DNA of 7,193 nt from Synergistaceae bacterium (GTDB lineage: Bacteria; Synergistota; Synergistia; Synergistales; Aminobacteriaceae), in NCBI GenBank assembly GCA_017458545.1, contig JAFTBA010000147.1:1-7193 (forward strand), read 5' to 3'. Below are positions 1-6,625 of the stretch, in pieces. The position numbers and the translations under genes are program-made. Below the pieces are notes generated by a model. It saw only the letters and a program-made list of their open reading frames with translations, was not told the DNA's origin and did no database searches. Positions within the stretch are counted from its first letter, which is position 1. The number at the start of each line of letters is the position of its first letter.

Positions 1-776
1 CTGGGTATGTTCTCCCAGAAACCTCCGCCCGTAATATGAGCTATTGATTTCACTTTCCTCAACACGGGCATAACGTCCTTAACGTAAATTCTTGTCGGCC
101 TCAATAACTCCTCGCCGAGTGTACAGCCAAGTTCATCAACATACGAATGTAAATCGTGATTGGCAAAAACTTTCCTGACCAGTGAAAAGCCGTTTGAATG
201 TACACCTGATGACGGTAAAGCGATCATAACATCGCCCTCATTAACGTTAGCAGGGTCGAGCATCTCATCGCGTTCAACAACTCCGACACAGAACCCTGCA
301 ATGTCATACTCATCTTCAGGGTAGAAGCCCGGCATTTCAGCGGTTTCGCCTCCGATTAAAGCGCATTCGGCCTGAACACATCCCTCAGCGACTCCCGAAA
401 CTATTTCTGCGACTCTTTCGGGAATATTTTTGCCGACCGCAACGTAGTCGAGGAAGAATAACGGCTTTGCTCCGCAGCATAACACATCATTCACGCACAT
501 GGCCGTGCAGTCAATTCCTACAGTGTTATGGCTGTTCATTGCGAACGCTATTTTGAGCTTAGTGCCTACTCCGTCAGTCCCTGAGACTAATACGGGCTTC
601 CTCATTCCTTCGGGGAGCGCGAACATTCCGCCGAACCCCCCTATGCCTCCTATGACTCCTTCAGTGAGTGTCCTGCTGACGTGTTCGCGCATTAATCTCA
701 CAGCGTCATACCCTGCCTGAACGTTAACGCCTGAGTCCCTGTAACTGTTACTGACTGTATTTAGTTCTGATGTCAT
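1..776 (-). CDS. purM: Phosphoribosylformylglycinamidine cyclo-ligase (AIR synthetase), C-terminus cut by window edge
   Basis: Catalyses the ATP-dependent ring closure of FGAM to aminoimidazole ribonucleotide (AIR), the fifth step of de novo purine synthesis, in the cytoplasm. Translating the minus strand from 776 gives 258 codons plus two bases, with family motifs in order: SGTDGVGTKLKIA (about residues 55-67), VGIDCTAMCVND, GGETAEMPGFYPE, GVHSNGFSL, and AHITGGGFWENIPR at the window edge. The family is usually about 340-350 residues, so roughly the last quarter lies beyond position 1. The ATG at 776 gives an N-terminus MTSELNTVSNSYRDSGVNVQ that fits the family, whose proteins begin with a YxxAGV-like segment (here YRDSGV). 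This start lies inside purE in another frame (29-base overlap), with only a weak purine-rich stretch upstream, so translation is probably coupled to purE. PurM makes the substrate that the PurE step then carboxylates. Identity is secure; the exact start is less so. Confidence 0.96.
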   Translation of the reverse strand, partial: MTSELNTVSNSYRDSGVNVQAGYDAVRLMREHVSRTLTEGVIGGIGGFGGMFALPEGMRKPVLVSGTDGVGTKLKIAFAMNSHNTVGIDCTAMCVNDVLCCGAKPLFFLDYVAVGKNIPERVAEIVSGVAEGCVQAECALIGGETAEMPGFYPEDEYDIAGFCVGVVERDEMLDPANVNEGDVMIALPSSGVHSNGFSLVRKVFANHDLHSYVDELGCTLGEELLRPTRIYVKDVMPVLRKVKSIAHITGGGFWENIP

Positions 777-1242
777 TGTCTTTCTGTTTAACACTTTCTG
801 CCATTTTGGCGGCTTCATCATCGAGTCTTAACGCTAATTCCTCATTGTCAACCGAAAGAATCCTCGCCGCTAACCATGCAGCGTTAGCACCTCCGTCAAT
901 AGCAACACATGCAACGGGTACTCCCGGGGGCATTTGAGCAGTCGACAAAAGAGCGTCCATTCCCCCTAAATCAGATGACTTAACGGGAACACCTATAACA
1001 GGGAGTCTCGTGTGAGCAGCTAAGACTCCTGCGAGTGCTGCTGATTTGCCGGCTATAGCGATGATTACGCCGATATTATTTTTACGGGCATTGATGGAAA
1101 ATTCGCGTGCTGTTTCAGGGGTACGGTGTGCCGAAATAACACGCATTTCAAACGGAAGCCCTAACCGTTTCAGAACGGCCATGCTTTTTTCGGCAACGGG
1201 TAAATCAGAATCGCTCCCTAAAATTATTGCAGTAGTTTTCAT
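748..1242 (-). CDS. purE: PurE-family enzyme (N5-CAIR mutase / AIR carboxylase) with atypical active-site loop
   Basis: Acts on the carboxylation of AIR to CAIR in purine synthesis. The 164-residue length is normal for PurE. Visible motifs: GSDSDLPVAEKS (9-20), SAHRTPE (37-43, with the conserved His39), LPVIGVPVKSSDLGGMDALLS (about 80-100), QMPPGVPVA and a C-terminal NAAWLAARIL. These are class I features (N5-CAIR mutase, normally paired with PurK). However, the loop that in class I reads GAGGAAHLPG is here AGKSAALAG (64-72), so the position of E. coli His75 is Ala69. Class II enzymes, which use AIR and CO2 directly, have an AGRSNALS-like loop, so this protein mixes both patterns and its substrate cannot be assigned from sequence. 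The start ATG overlaps the csrA stop as ATGA, with only a weak AAAGAA upstream, suggesting translational coupling to csrA. purM overlaps its end. Confidence 0.93.
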   Translation of the reverse strand: MKTTAIILGSDSDLPVAEKSMAVLKRLGLPFEMRVISAHRTPETAREFSINARKNNIGVIIAIAGKSAALAGVLAAHTRLPVIGVPVKSSDLGGMDALLSTAQMPPGVPVACVAIDGGANAAWLAARILSVDNEELALRLDDEAAKMAESVKQKDNDIRTKYSQ

Positions 1243-1529
1243 GATTCTTTAGGTGTGCTGTCTACATGTACTGTCGGTATTTTGCTGAGTTTCGAGAATG
1301 CCGACAACGGTAACTGAGGTGTACCCTTTAAGCCTGAAGTTACGGGAGCTTCTGAGGCGGTTTTGTTTTCCTTAACGATGATGTCCCAGAGTTCTTTGCG
1401 CCAAATCTGTGTTGACTGAGGAGCTGTTATGCCGAGTCTTACGACATCACCCCTGACATCTATGACCATTATTTCAATGTCAGTGCCTATCTGTATGCTT
1501 TCATTAACTCTTCTGCTTAACACTAACAT
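1239..1529 (-). CDS. csrA: Carbon storage regulator CsrA (RsmA family) with long C-terminal tail
   Basis: Homodimeric RNA-binding protein that binds GGA motifs in mRNA leaders and usually blocks ribosome access; in flagellated bacteria it typically represses flagellin translation. The first 55 or so residues are a standard CsrA: MLVLSRRVNESIQIG start, VVRLGITAPQ in the middle, and RKELWDIIVKEN at the end of the core. RNA-contact residues known from the family, Leu4, Arg6 and Arg44, are all present at those numbers. The protein is 96 residues against the usual 60-75; residues about 56-96 form a Ser/Thr/Pro/Lys-rich tail with no recognised motif. The start directly follows the fliW stop with no gap, and a good GGAGG sits ten bases upstream inside the end of fliW. 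Its stop shares ATGA with purE. The neighbour FliW is its known protein antagonist. Confidence 0.96.
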   Translation of the reverse strand: MLVLSRRVNESIQIGTDIEIMVIDVRGDVVRLGITAPQSTQIWRKELWDIIVKENKTASEAPVTSGLKGTPQLPLSAFSKLSKIPTVHVDSTPKES

Positions 1530-2015
1530 TTATTCATCGCCTCCGTTCTGAATTGCAGAGGCTTTCATTTTTTCGCGGACGTCCTCAGGAAATACTATAT
1601 GCCTTATGGGGTACTCTTCATTAAGAGCGATTACCTGAACTGCTTTGTGGGTCTTTAAGTTGATGAGAATGGGAGCGCGTAAATTAGCTGTCATGTTCCA
1701 AGGGGCAGCCTCAGGAATTGAGACGACTATGAGCAGTGCAAGGTCTGAAGGATTAACCGTACCTATGAGGGTTAATTCGTCTTCGGGTATGCGTGCGTTG
1801 TAATCGGGCTGAATCGCATCTGGTGATGTAACGGGTAAAGCCAATGAACCGTCATCAAGAGACTGAAGCCATTTAACTGCGCTGTCATCACTGCCTGCTA
1901 ATATCCAGCTGTGTTTTGACTCGAACGCAGGAATGCCGCGCGGAAAAAATAACACTTCATCTTCCGAATATGAGACCGTTCCGAAACGTGTAGTCTCAAG
2001 TTTTAAGTCTGACAT
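1530..2015 (-). CDS. fliW: Flagellar assembly factor FliW, CsrA antagonist
   Basis: FliW binds flagellin and, when free, binds CsrA and relieves its repression of flagellin translation (the partner switch known from Bacillus and Campylobacter). The protein shows the family N-terminus with KLETTRFGTVSYSEDEVLFF followed by PRGIPAFES, the core NPSDLALLIVVSIP, the segment TANLRAPILINLKTHKAVQVI and a C-terminal YPIRHIV. I choose the ATG at 2015 (161 residues). The frame is open to a GTG at 2081 (183 residues), but the extra N-terminal residues are not family-like and the likely promoter -10 at 2056-2061 lies inside that extension. An ATG at 2036 is a third option with no Shine-Dalgarno. It heads the operon with csrA, purE and purM; no flagellin or hook gene is in the window. 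Confidence 0.92.
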   Translation of the reverse strand: MSDLKLETTRFGTVSYSEDEVLFFPRGIPAFESKHSWILAGSDDSAVKWLQSLDDGSLALPVTSPDAIQPDYNARIPEDELTLIGTVNPSDLALLIVVSIPEAAPWNMTANLRAPILINLKTHKAVQVIALNEEYPIRHIVFPEDVREKMKASAIQNGGDE

Positions 2016-2055
2016 TTTAATATCACATGCTTTCATGCAGAATATTTTACAGATA

Positions 2056-2064
2056 ATAATAGCA
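2056..2064 (-). promoter_or_regulatory. Extended -10 promoter for fliW-csrA-purE-purM
   Basis: On the minus strand the bases read TGC-TATTAT, an extended -10 element (TGn plus a hexamer one base off TATAAT). No good -35 lies at 16-18 bases; a CTGACA at 2089-2084 is 22 bases away, too far for normal spacing. Transcription would begin near 2049, leaving a leader of about 34 bases before the ATG at 2015. This is inferred from sequence only and supports the shorter fliW start. Confidence 0.45.
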
Positions 2065-2085
2065 TGTCTTAACGTACTCACATTG

Positions 2086-2117
2086 TCAGCGGATGAATGA
2101 GGCTCATTTTTTGCTGA
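2086..2117. promoter_or_regulatory. Nearly concentric inverted repeat, candidate operator
   Basis: An inner perfect inverted repeat AATGAG-G-CTCATT (2096-2108) is flanked by an outer pair, TCAGC (2086-2090) and GCTGA (2113-2117). The two pairs share nearly the same centre (2102 and 2101.5). The element covers the place where the -35 of the rightward promoter should be and lies upstream of the fliW -10. The position suggests a repressor site for the efflux operon, perhaps acting on both directions, but no regulator gene is visible in the window. Confidence 0.4.
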
Positions 2118-2126
2118 TTACTGGTC

Positions 2127-2132
2127 TATAAT
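2127..2132 (+). promoter_or_regulatory. -10 element (TATAAT) of the efflux operon promoter
   Basis: A perfect TATAAT sits 32 bases before the adaptor start. The corresponding -35 region (about 2104-2109, TCATTT) is poor and lies within the inverted repeat, which would fit a promoter needing activation or controlled by a repressor. Transcription would begin near 2139, giving a leader of about 26 bases. Confidence 0.55.
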
Positions 2133-2146
2133 TACACATAAAACTT

Positions 2147-2158
2147 TTACAGGGAGCT
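2147..2158 (+). promoter_or_regulatory. Shine-Dalgarno of the adaptor gene, overlapping a CsrA-like site
   Basis: AGGGAG (2151-2156) is eight bases before the ATG at 2165 and fixes that start. The surrounding bases TTACAGGGAGCT match 9 of 12 positions of the E. coli CsrA consensus RUACARGGAUGU, including the full UACAGGGA core, so CsrA could block ribosome binding here. I see no clear hairpin presenting the GGA, and there is only this one GGA in the short leader. The ribosome site is solid; the CsrA role is inference. Confidence 0.5.
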
Positions 2159-2164
2159 GACTTC

Positions 2165-3319
2165 ATGAAACACATCATCAAAATCTTACTCGGTGTTGCC
2201 GTAATCATCGCTGTATGTTACGGCCTCAACGCTCTGCGTCAAAACGATACCCCTTCCCTTCAGCCCGAAACAGTCCGTCCTGTCCGAACAGTTACACTCA
2301 CCGGCGGACATGATTCATTCACTCGCCGTTACTTCGGGACAGTTCAGGGGAGCAAACGCGCAGAACTTTCGTTCAGGGTCTCAGGCACTCTCAACAAAAT
2401 TTACGTTGAGAACGGTGCACAGGTTAAACGCGGCACATTACTGGCAGCGTTAGACCCGCGCGATTTCAACACAAGAATAGATCAGGCTCAGAGTGCACTC
2501 TCTCAGGCTCAGGCTCAATTCAAAAACACTGAAGCCGATTTCAAACGTTACGAGAACCTCTACAAACAGAAAGTTATAGCACGCGCTCAGTATGACACTT
2601 ACAAAACCCAGCTCGATGTTGCTAAGTCCGCAGTCAATTCGGCTCAGGCTAACCTCAAATCCGTTCGTGATGCACTCAAAGACACTGAACTGCGAGCACC
2701 TTTTGACGGAGTAATAGCTTCAAGAACAGTCGAGAACTTTCAGGACGTTACGGCAAAACAGACTGTATTCAGTTTACAGGATTTATCATCGCTCGAAATA
2801 GTCTTCAACATTCCGGACAATGACGTTCTCACAGCACCTATACCCAACGTTCACAATATTAATGACCTCAAAGCTCAAGCCTCTAAATTTACGATTAACG
2901 CCAAGCTCGACGCAATACCCGATAAAACTTTCCCGTTGACCATCAAGGAAATCGCAACTCAGGCAACAGCCGCTAACACTTACCCCGTTACCGCAGTAAT
3001 GCCTCAGCAGAAATATATACGCATTCTGCCGGGAATGTCCGTTACAGTTGCAGTAGATTTCTCAGGGGAAAATGAAACTCAGCGCAAAAATGACATCTTC
3101 TCAGTTCCCGTTACCGCCGTACGCGATGAGGGCGGCAACAATTATGTCTGGCGTTATGCAGTAGGTCAGGTCTCAAGAGTCCCTGTTAAGGTCGGAGAGA
3201 TTCATGACAATGGTTTTGTTGAAATTGAGAGCAGTACACTTAACGGCGGAGATGTTATTGTTACTGCAGGAGTCTATTTTCTTCACGAGGGACAGAAAGT
3301 AAGATTAATGGAGGAGTAA
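2165..3319 (+). CDS. RND efflux periplasmic adaptor (membrane fusion protein, AcrA/MexA type)
   Basis: Bridges an inner-membrane RND pump to an outer-membrane channel across the periplasm. The 384 residues begin with a short basic stretch and a hydrophobic segment (about 4-20) acting as signal or anchor. Cys18 is preceded by IAV, not a canonical lipobox, so lipidation is uncertain. Domains follow the family order: first lipoyl half (about 66-100, with FRVSGTLNKIYVENGAQVKRG), an Ala/Gln-rich alpha-helical hairpin (about 102-172), second lipoyl half with LRAPFDGVIASR (176-187), beta-barrel (about 208-300, ending near ILPGMSVTV) and a membrane-proximal domain to the end. It is first in the operon, with the pump two genes downstream, which supports one efflux complex. 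Arginine codons are mostly CGN (16 of 21 by hand count), unlike the pump gene. The substrate cannot be told from sequence. Confidence 0.93.
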   Translation: MKHIIKILLGVAVIIAVCYGLNALRQNDTPSLQPETVRPVRTVTLTGGHDSFTRRYFGTVQGSKRAELSFRVSGTLNKIYVENGAQVKRGTLLAALDPRDFNTRIDQAQSALSQAQAQFKNTEADFKRYENLYKQKVIARAQYDTYKTQLDVAKSAVNSAQANLKSVRDALKDTELRAPFDGVIASRTVENFQDVTAKQTVFSLQDLSSLEIVFNIPDNDVLTAPIPNVHNINDLKAQASKFTINAKLDAIPDKTFPLTIKEIATQATAANTYPVTAVMPQQKYIRILPGMSVTVAVDFSGENETQRKNDIFSVPVTAVRDEGGNNYVWRYAVGQVSRVPVKVGEIHDNGFVEIESSTLNGGDVIVTAGVYFLHEGQKVRLMEE

Positions 3320-3324
3320 ACGCT

Positions 3325-4095
3325 ATGATTATGTATTTTTCTGCAACAGGCAACACTAAATACTGCGCTGAATTTATTGCAGGCCGCTTAAACGATGAAA
3401 GTATCATTTCACTGAATGACATGATGAAGAAAAACATCACTGAAATTAACTGCGAGGGTCAGAAAAGAATCGGGATATTCTCTCCTGTTTATGACGGTGA
3501 TTTAGCGTATGCTGTCTCGGAATTTATTGAACGGCTTGAATTTAGGAACGTTCCTGAAGACTGTTACATTTATGGTCTTTTCACCTGCGGAAGTATGAGC
3601 GGTAATGCTTCAGAAAGACTCGGAACTGTTTTGTCGGCTAAAGGTCTGAAACTTTCGGCAGCGTTCGTTGTCGTAATGCCTGATAATTACGTGCTGATGT
3701 TCCCTCAGAAATCGAACGAAAAAATACAGTCCTCGCTCAAAAACGCTGATGTTACGCTTCAGACTGTCATTAAGGATATTGAGGACTGCAAAAAAGTTTT
3801 CATGAGGCGCGGAATGAAAATACCTTCTTTCGTCATGTACCTCATACACAAATTTTTTATTCCGTCTCAGCGCAAAGTTAAAGGCTTCACCGTCAATAAT
3901 GACTGCATAGGCTGCGGATTATGCGCTGAAGTCTGCCCGATGAACATCATTGAACTTCGTGATAACCGCCCTGTTTGGACTGAGGATAAGTGCGCGTGCT
4001 GTCTGTCATGTTTACACCGATGCCCTAAACGCGCTGTTAATCGTCAGAAATCAGCTAAGAACGGACGCTATATCAACCCTAACGTGAAACTGTGA
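3325..4095 (+). CDS. EFR1-type flavodoxin-like / 2[4Fe-4S] ferredoxin fusion protein
   Basis: Probable cytoplasmic electron carrier. The N-terminus has the flavodoxin phosphate-loop pattern YFSATGNTKYCAEFIA (4-19), with later flavodoxin-like segments such as IGIFSPVYDG (49-58). The C-terminus holds two ferredoxin cluster motifs: C194-C197-C200 with C204-Pro, and C223-C226-C229 with C233-Pro, enough for two [4Fe-4S] clusters; Cys225 is an extra cysteine. At 256 residues it matches the EFR1 ferredoxin type common in anaerobes, whose partner and reaction are generally unknown. A GGAGGAG covering the end of the adaptor gene sits eight bases before the ATG, so the gene is firmly in the operon. It lies between the adaptor and pump genes, an unusual place, since those two are normally adjacent. 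A link between redox state and efflux is possible but only inferred. Confidence 0.9.
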   Translation: MIMYFSATGNTKYCAEFIAGRLNDESIISLNDMMKKNITEINCEGQKRIGIFSPVYDGDLAYAVSEFIERLEFRNVPEDCYIYGLFTCGSMSGNASERLGTVLSAKGLKLSAAFVVVMPDNYVLMFPQKSNEKIQSSLKNADVTLQTVIKDIEDCKKVFMRRGMKIPSFVMYLIHKFFIPSQRKVKGFTVNNDCIGCGLCAEVCPMNIIELRDNRPVWTEDKCACCLSCLHRCPKRAVNRQKSAKNGRYINPNVKL

Positions 4096-4108
4096 GGCGT
4101 TAAACATA

Positions 4109-6625
4109 ATGGATATTGCAAGAGCAAGCATTAAGCGTTTCAGGGTAGTAGTATTTCTTTGTCTGCTGACATTGGTCGGCGGTGTAATGGCTTATTTCGA
4201 GATAGGAAAGCTGGAAGACCCTTCATTCACAATTAAGACAGCAGTTGTAAGCGCGATATACCCCGGCGCAAGTGCCTATGAAGTTGAAACTGAAGTTACT
4301 GCACGACTCGAAGATGCTATTCAGACGATGGGCGAAATCAAACATATACGTTCGCGTTCGACTCCCGGAATGGCGATAATATATGTTGACATTAAAGACG
4401 AGTACACATCAAATGAACTCCCTCAGATATGGGACAAGTTAAGGCAGAAAGTTAATGACGCTCAAATCTCAATGCCTACAGGTTCAACAGTAATCATCAA
4501 TAATGATTTCGGAGAAGTTTACGGCCAGTACTATGCGTTAATCGGGGACGGCTATACGATGAAAGAGCTTTACGATTACGCGGATTTTCTCAAGAAAAAT
4601 ATAGTGCTTGTTGACGAGGTAGCGAGCGTAAAGATTCTCGGTGAACAGACTGAGGCAATATACGTTGAGTTTTCAGCGAGCAGAATGTCGGCGTTAGGTA
4701 TCTCACCGTTAATGGTCTTCGCAGCTTTGACTCAGCAGAACACTTTAACGTCAACAGGTAACATAACATTGGGCGACAGGTACATCAGAATTTCACCTAC
4801 AAGCGAAATCCTAAAGGTTGAGGATATAAGCGACCTTGTTATCGGGAGTTCAGGCGGTAATCTCACGAGGTTAAGGGACATTGCTAACGTAAGGCGCAGT
4901 TACGCAGACCCTCAGAGTTTCAAGCTGAAGTTCAACAACAGACCTGCATTAGCCATAGGTATCTCGACTGTTGAAGGGGGCAACGTTGTCAACATGGGTC
5001 GTGCTGTTTCAAAAAGACTCAAAGAGCTTGAAGCATTCCGCCCAGTAGGTATTGAACTCAATGAGATATATATGCAGTCGGATCAGGTAACCAAATCGGT
5101 AAACGATTTCATCATTAACCTTCTTGAATCGCTTGCTATAGTTGTGGGAGTTCTTTTAGTGTTTATGGGTATGCGTTCTGGGTTAATCATAGGGCTTGTG
5201 CTGCTGATTACAGTTGCAGGAACATTCGTAATCATGAATTACATGGGCATAACGCTTCAGATAGTATCACTTGCAGCGTTAATCATAGCATTAGGTTCAC
5301 TTGTTGATAACGGTATAGTAGTTGCCGAAGGAATGCTCGTAGGAGTCGAACGCGGTAAATCAATCGAAGATGCTGCTTCCGAATCCGTTGAGGGTTCTAA
5401 ATGGGCTATGTTAGGCGGAACGTTTATAGCAGTACTTGCGTTTGCACCCGTAGGACTGTCGAAAGCACAGGCAGGTGAGTTTCTGAAGAGTCTTTTTCAG
5501 GTTGTTGGAATCTCAATGATGTTGAGCTGGGTTGCGGCATTAGTGGCAGCACCTGTTTTGGGCAAAGCAATGCTGAAACCTGAGAAGAAAGATGGAGACC
5601 CTTACGACAGTTTTTTGTTCAGGGCTTACAGGTCTGTGCTTGAGGGCTGTCTTAGGCACAGGGCTTTAACGCTCACAGTTGTAGTAGGAATGTTTGCGGT
5701 TTCAATGTATATATTCTCGACTATGGCAACATCATTCTTCCCTGACGCTGAGACAGTATATTTCAACGTTGATTTGTGGTCGCAGGAAGGCACATCGTTA
5801 AAAGCTCAGGAGAAAAGGACTCAACAGTTAGTTGACTACATAGAGTCACAGGGAAACGTCAGGAATATTTCGCAGTTTATCGGCGGAGGAGGATTACGTT
5901 TTATGCTGACGTACTCGCCTCCCGAAAGCAACACAGCATTCTCTCAGTTAATGGTCGAAATGAAAGACGCTAAAGACACAAGGGATATGCTCCTTAAAAC
6001 TCAGGCGTACATTAACAACAATATGCCCGAAGTTTCAGGATATTGCCGACTGTTTGCGAGGGGAAGCGGAATGAGTGAGAAGATAGGCGTGAGGTTTTAC
6101 GGTGAAGACCCTGTGATATTGAGACAGCTTGCTGAACATGCACGGAGGATAATGGAGAATGATTATGCCTCAGAGTTCACCCGTACTGACTGGCGCGAAC
6201 CTGTTGAAGTGATACGCCCTGTGATACTGAAAGACCAGATGCAGAATTTGGGATTAGGCCGTCCGTTAATTAACATGGCCATGCAGACAGCTACAACGGG
6301 ATTTACTGTAGGAGCGTTCCGTGAGGGTGATAAGTCGCTGCCGATATATGCGGCATTCACTCCTGATGAGCGTAACAGGGTTGACCTGTTGAGTTCGCTG
6401 TTGGTATGGTCGCCGACTGCGAACAGGGCAGTACCTTTAGGGACAGTATTCTCGAAGATAGAGACATCGTTTGAGGACGGTATTATTATCCGCAGGGACA
6501 GAAGCAGAATGATAACGGCCATGAGTGAAGTTAAACTCGGAGAGAATGCGGACGCAATGATAGCGAGGATAACTCCTTCAGTTGAAGCGATAAAACTTCC
6601 TTTGGGGTATTCTCTTGAATGGTGA
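4109..6625 (+). CDS. RND efflux pump permease, N-terminal five-sixths, ended by in-frame TGA
   Basis: Inner-membrane proton-driven pump subunit of the AcrB/HAE type. The 838 residues cover TM1 (about 9-29), the first periplasmic porter loop with GKLEDPSF and YPGASAYEVE, TM2-TM6 (about 336-485), TM7 (about 518-538) and the second periplasmic loop. The TM4 proton-relay motif reads LVDNGIVV: Asp400 corresponds to AcrB Asp407, and Asn401 replaces Asp408, a variant I recall in other RND branches. The chain stops at TGA after GYSLEW, exactly before the stretch that in relatives is WGGE and leads into TM8. The same frame continues as the next entry, which supplies TM8-TM12, so this part alone should not form a working pump. 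It starts 13 bases after the preceding gene with GAGG upstream. Arginine codons lean to AGG/AGA (28 of 47 by hand count), unlike the two upstream genes. Confidence 0.9.
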   Translation: MDIARASIKRFRVVVFLCLLTLVGGVMAYFEIGKLEDPSFTIKTAVVSAIYPGASAYEVETEVTARLEDAIQTMGEIKHIRSRSTPGMAIIYVDIKDEYTSNELPQIWDKLRQKVNDAQISMPTGSTVIINNDFGEVYGQYYALIGDGYTMKELYDYADFLKKNIVLVDEVASVKILGEQTEAIYVEFSASRMSALGISPLMVFAALTQQNTLTSTGNITLGDRYIRISPTSEILKVEDISDLVIGSSGGNLTRLRDIANVRRSYADPQSFKLKFNNRPALAIGISTVEGGNVVNMGRAVSKRLKELEAFRPVGIELNEIYMQSDQVTKSVNDFIINLLESLAIVVGVLLVFMGMRSGLIIGLVLLITVAGTFVIMNYMGITLQIVSLAALIIALGSLVDNGIVVAEGMLVGVERGKSIEDAASESVEGSKWAMLGGTFIAVLAFAPVGLSKAQAGEFLKSLFQVVGISMMLSWVAALVAAPVLGKAMLKPEKKDGDPYDSFLFRAYRSVLEGCLRHRALTLTVVVGMFAVSMYIFSTMATSFFPDAETVYFNVDLWSQEGTSLKAQEKRTQQLVDYIESQGNVRNISQFIGGGGLRFMLTYSPPESNTAFSQLMVEMKDAKDTRDMLLKTQAYINNNMPEVSGYCRLFARGSGMSEKIGVRFYGEDPVILRQLAEHARRIMENDYASEFTRTDWREPVEVIRPVILKDQMQNLGLGRPLINMAMQTATTGFTVGAFREGDKSLPIYAAFTPDERNRVDLLSSLLVWSPTANRAVPLGTVFSKIETSFEDGIIIRRDRSRMITAMSEVKLGENADAMIARITPSVEAIKLPLGYSLEW
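6623..6625 (+). other. In-frame TGA inside the RND pump gene
   Basis: The reading frame runs TCT CTT GAA TGG TGA GTG GAA CAT GAA. Related pumps usually have W-G-G-E here, so TGA stands where a Gly codon is expected; GGA to TGA is one base change. The frame on both sides is intact and matches the family, so there is no frameshift. Causes to separate are nonsense mutation, base-call error, readthrough, or a real gene split. Confidence 0.85.

Noticed and set aside
499..720. Plus-strand open frame of 73 codons
   Set aside because: It lies wholly opposite purM, whose frame carries the conserved motifs; no ribosome site or recognisable protein.
1046..1252. Plus-strand open frame of 68 codons
   Set aside because: Antisense shadow of purE with no family features.
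2096..2112. Rho-independent terminator (AATGA/TCATT followed by T run)
   Set aside because: The stem is five A/T-rich pairs with a three-base loop, and no plus-strand gene reads into it from the left; an operator role is more likely.
2111..2132. Promoter made of TTGCTG at 2111 and TATAAT at 2127
   Set aside because: The spacer is only 10 bases, too short for a sigma-70 type promoter.
3610..3849. Minus-strand open frame of 79 codons
   Set aside because: Antisense shadow of the EFR1 gene.
6163..6522. Minus-strand open frame of 119 codons
   Set aside because: Antisense to the pump gene, whose frame is clearly conserved there; no ribosome site or recognisable domain.
6623..6625. Recoding of UGA as glycine, as in SR1/Gracilibacteria
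   Set aside because: It would fit the expected residue, but only one in-frame TGA occurs in over 2000 codons, GGA/GGC/GGT glycines are plentiful, and csrA and the EFR1 gene end at TGA at family-consistent places.
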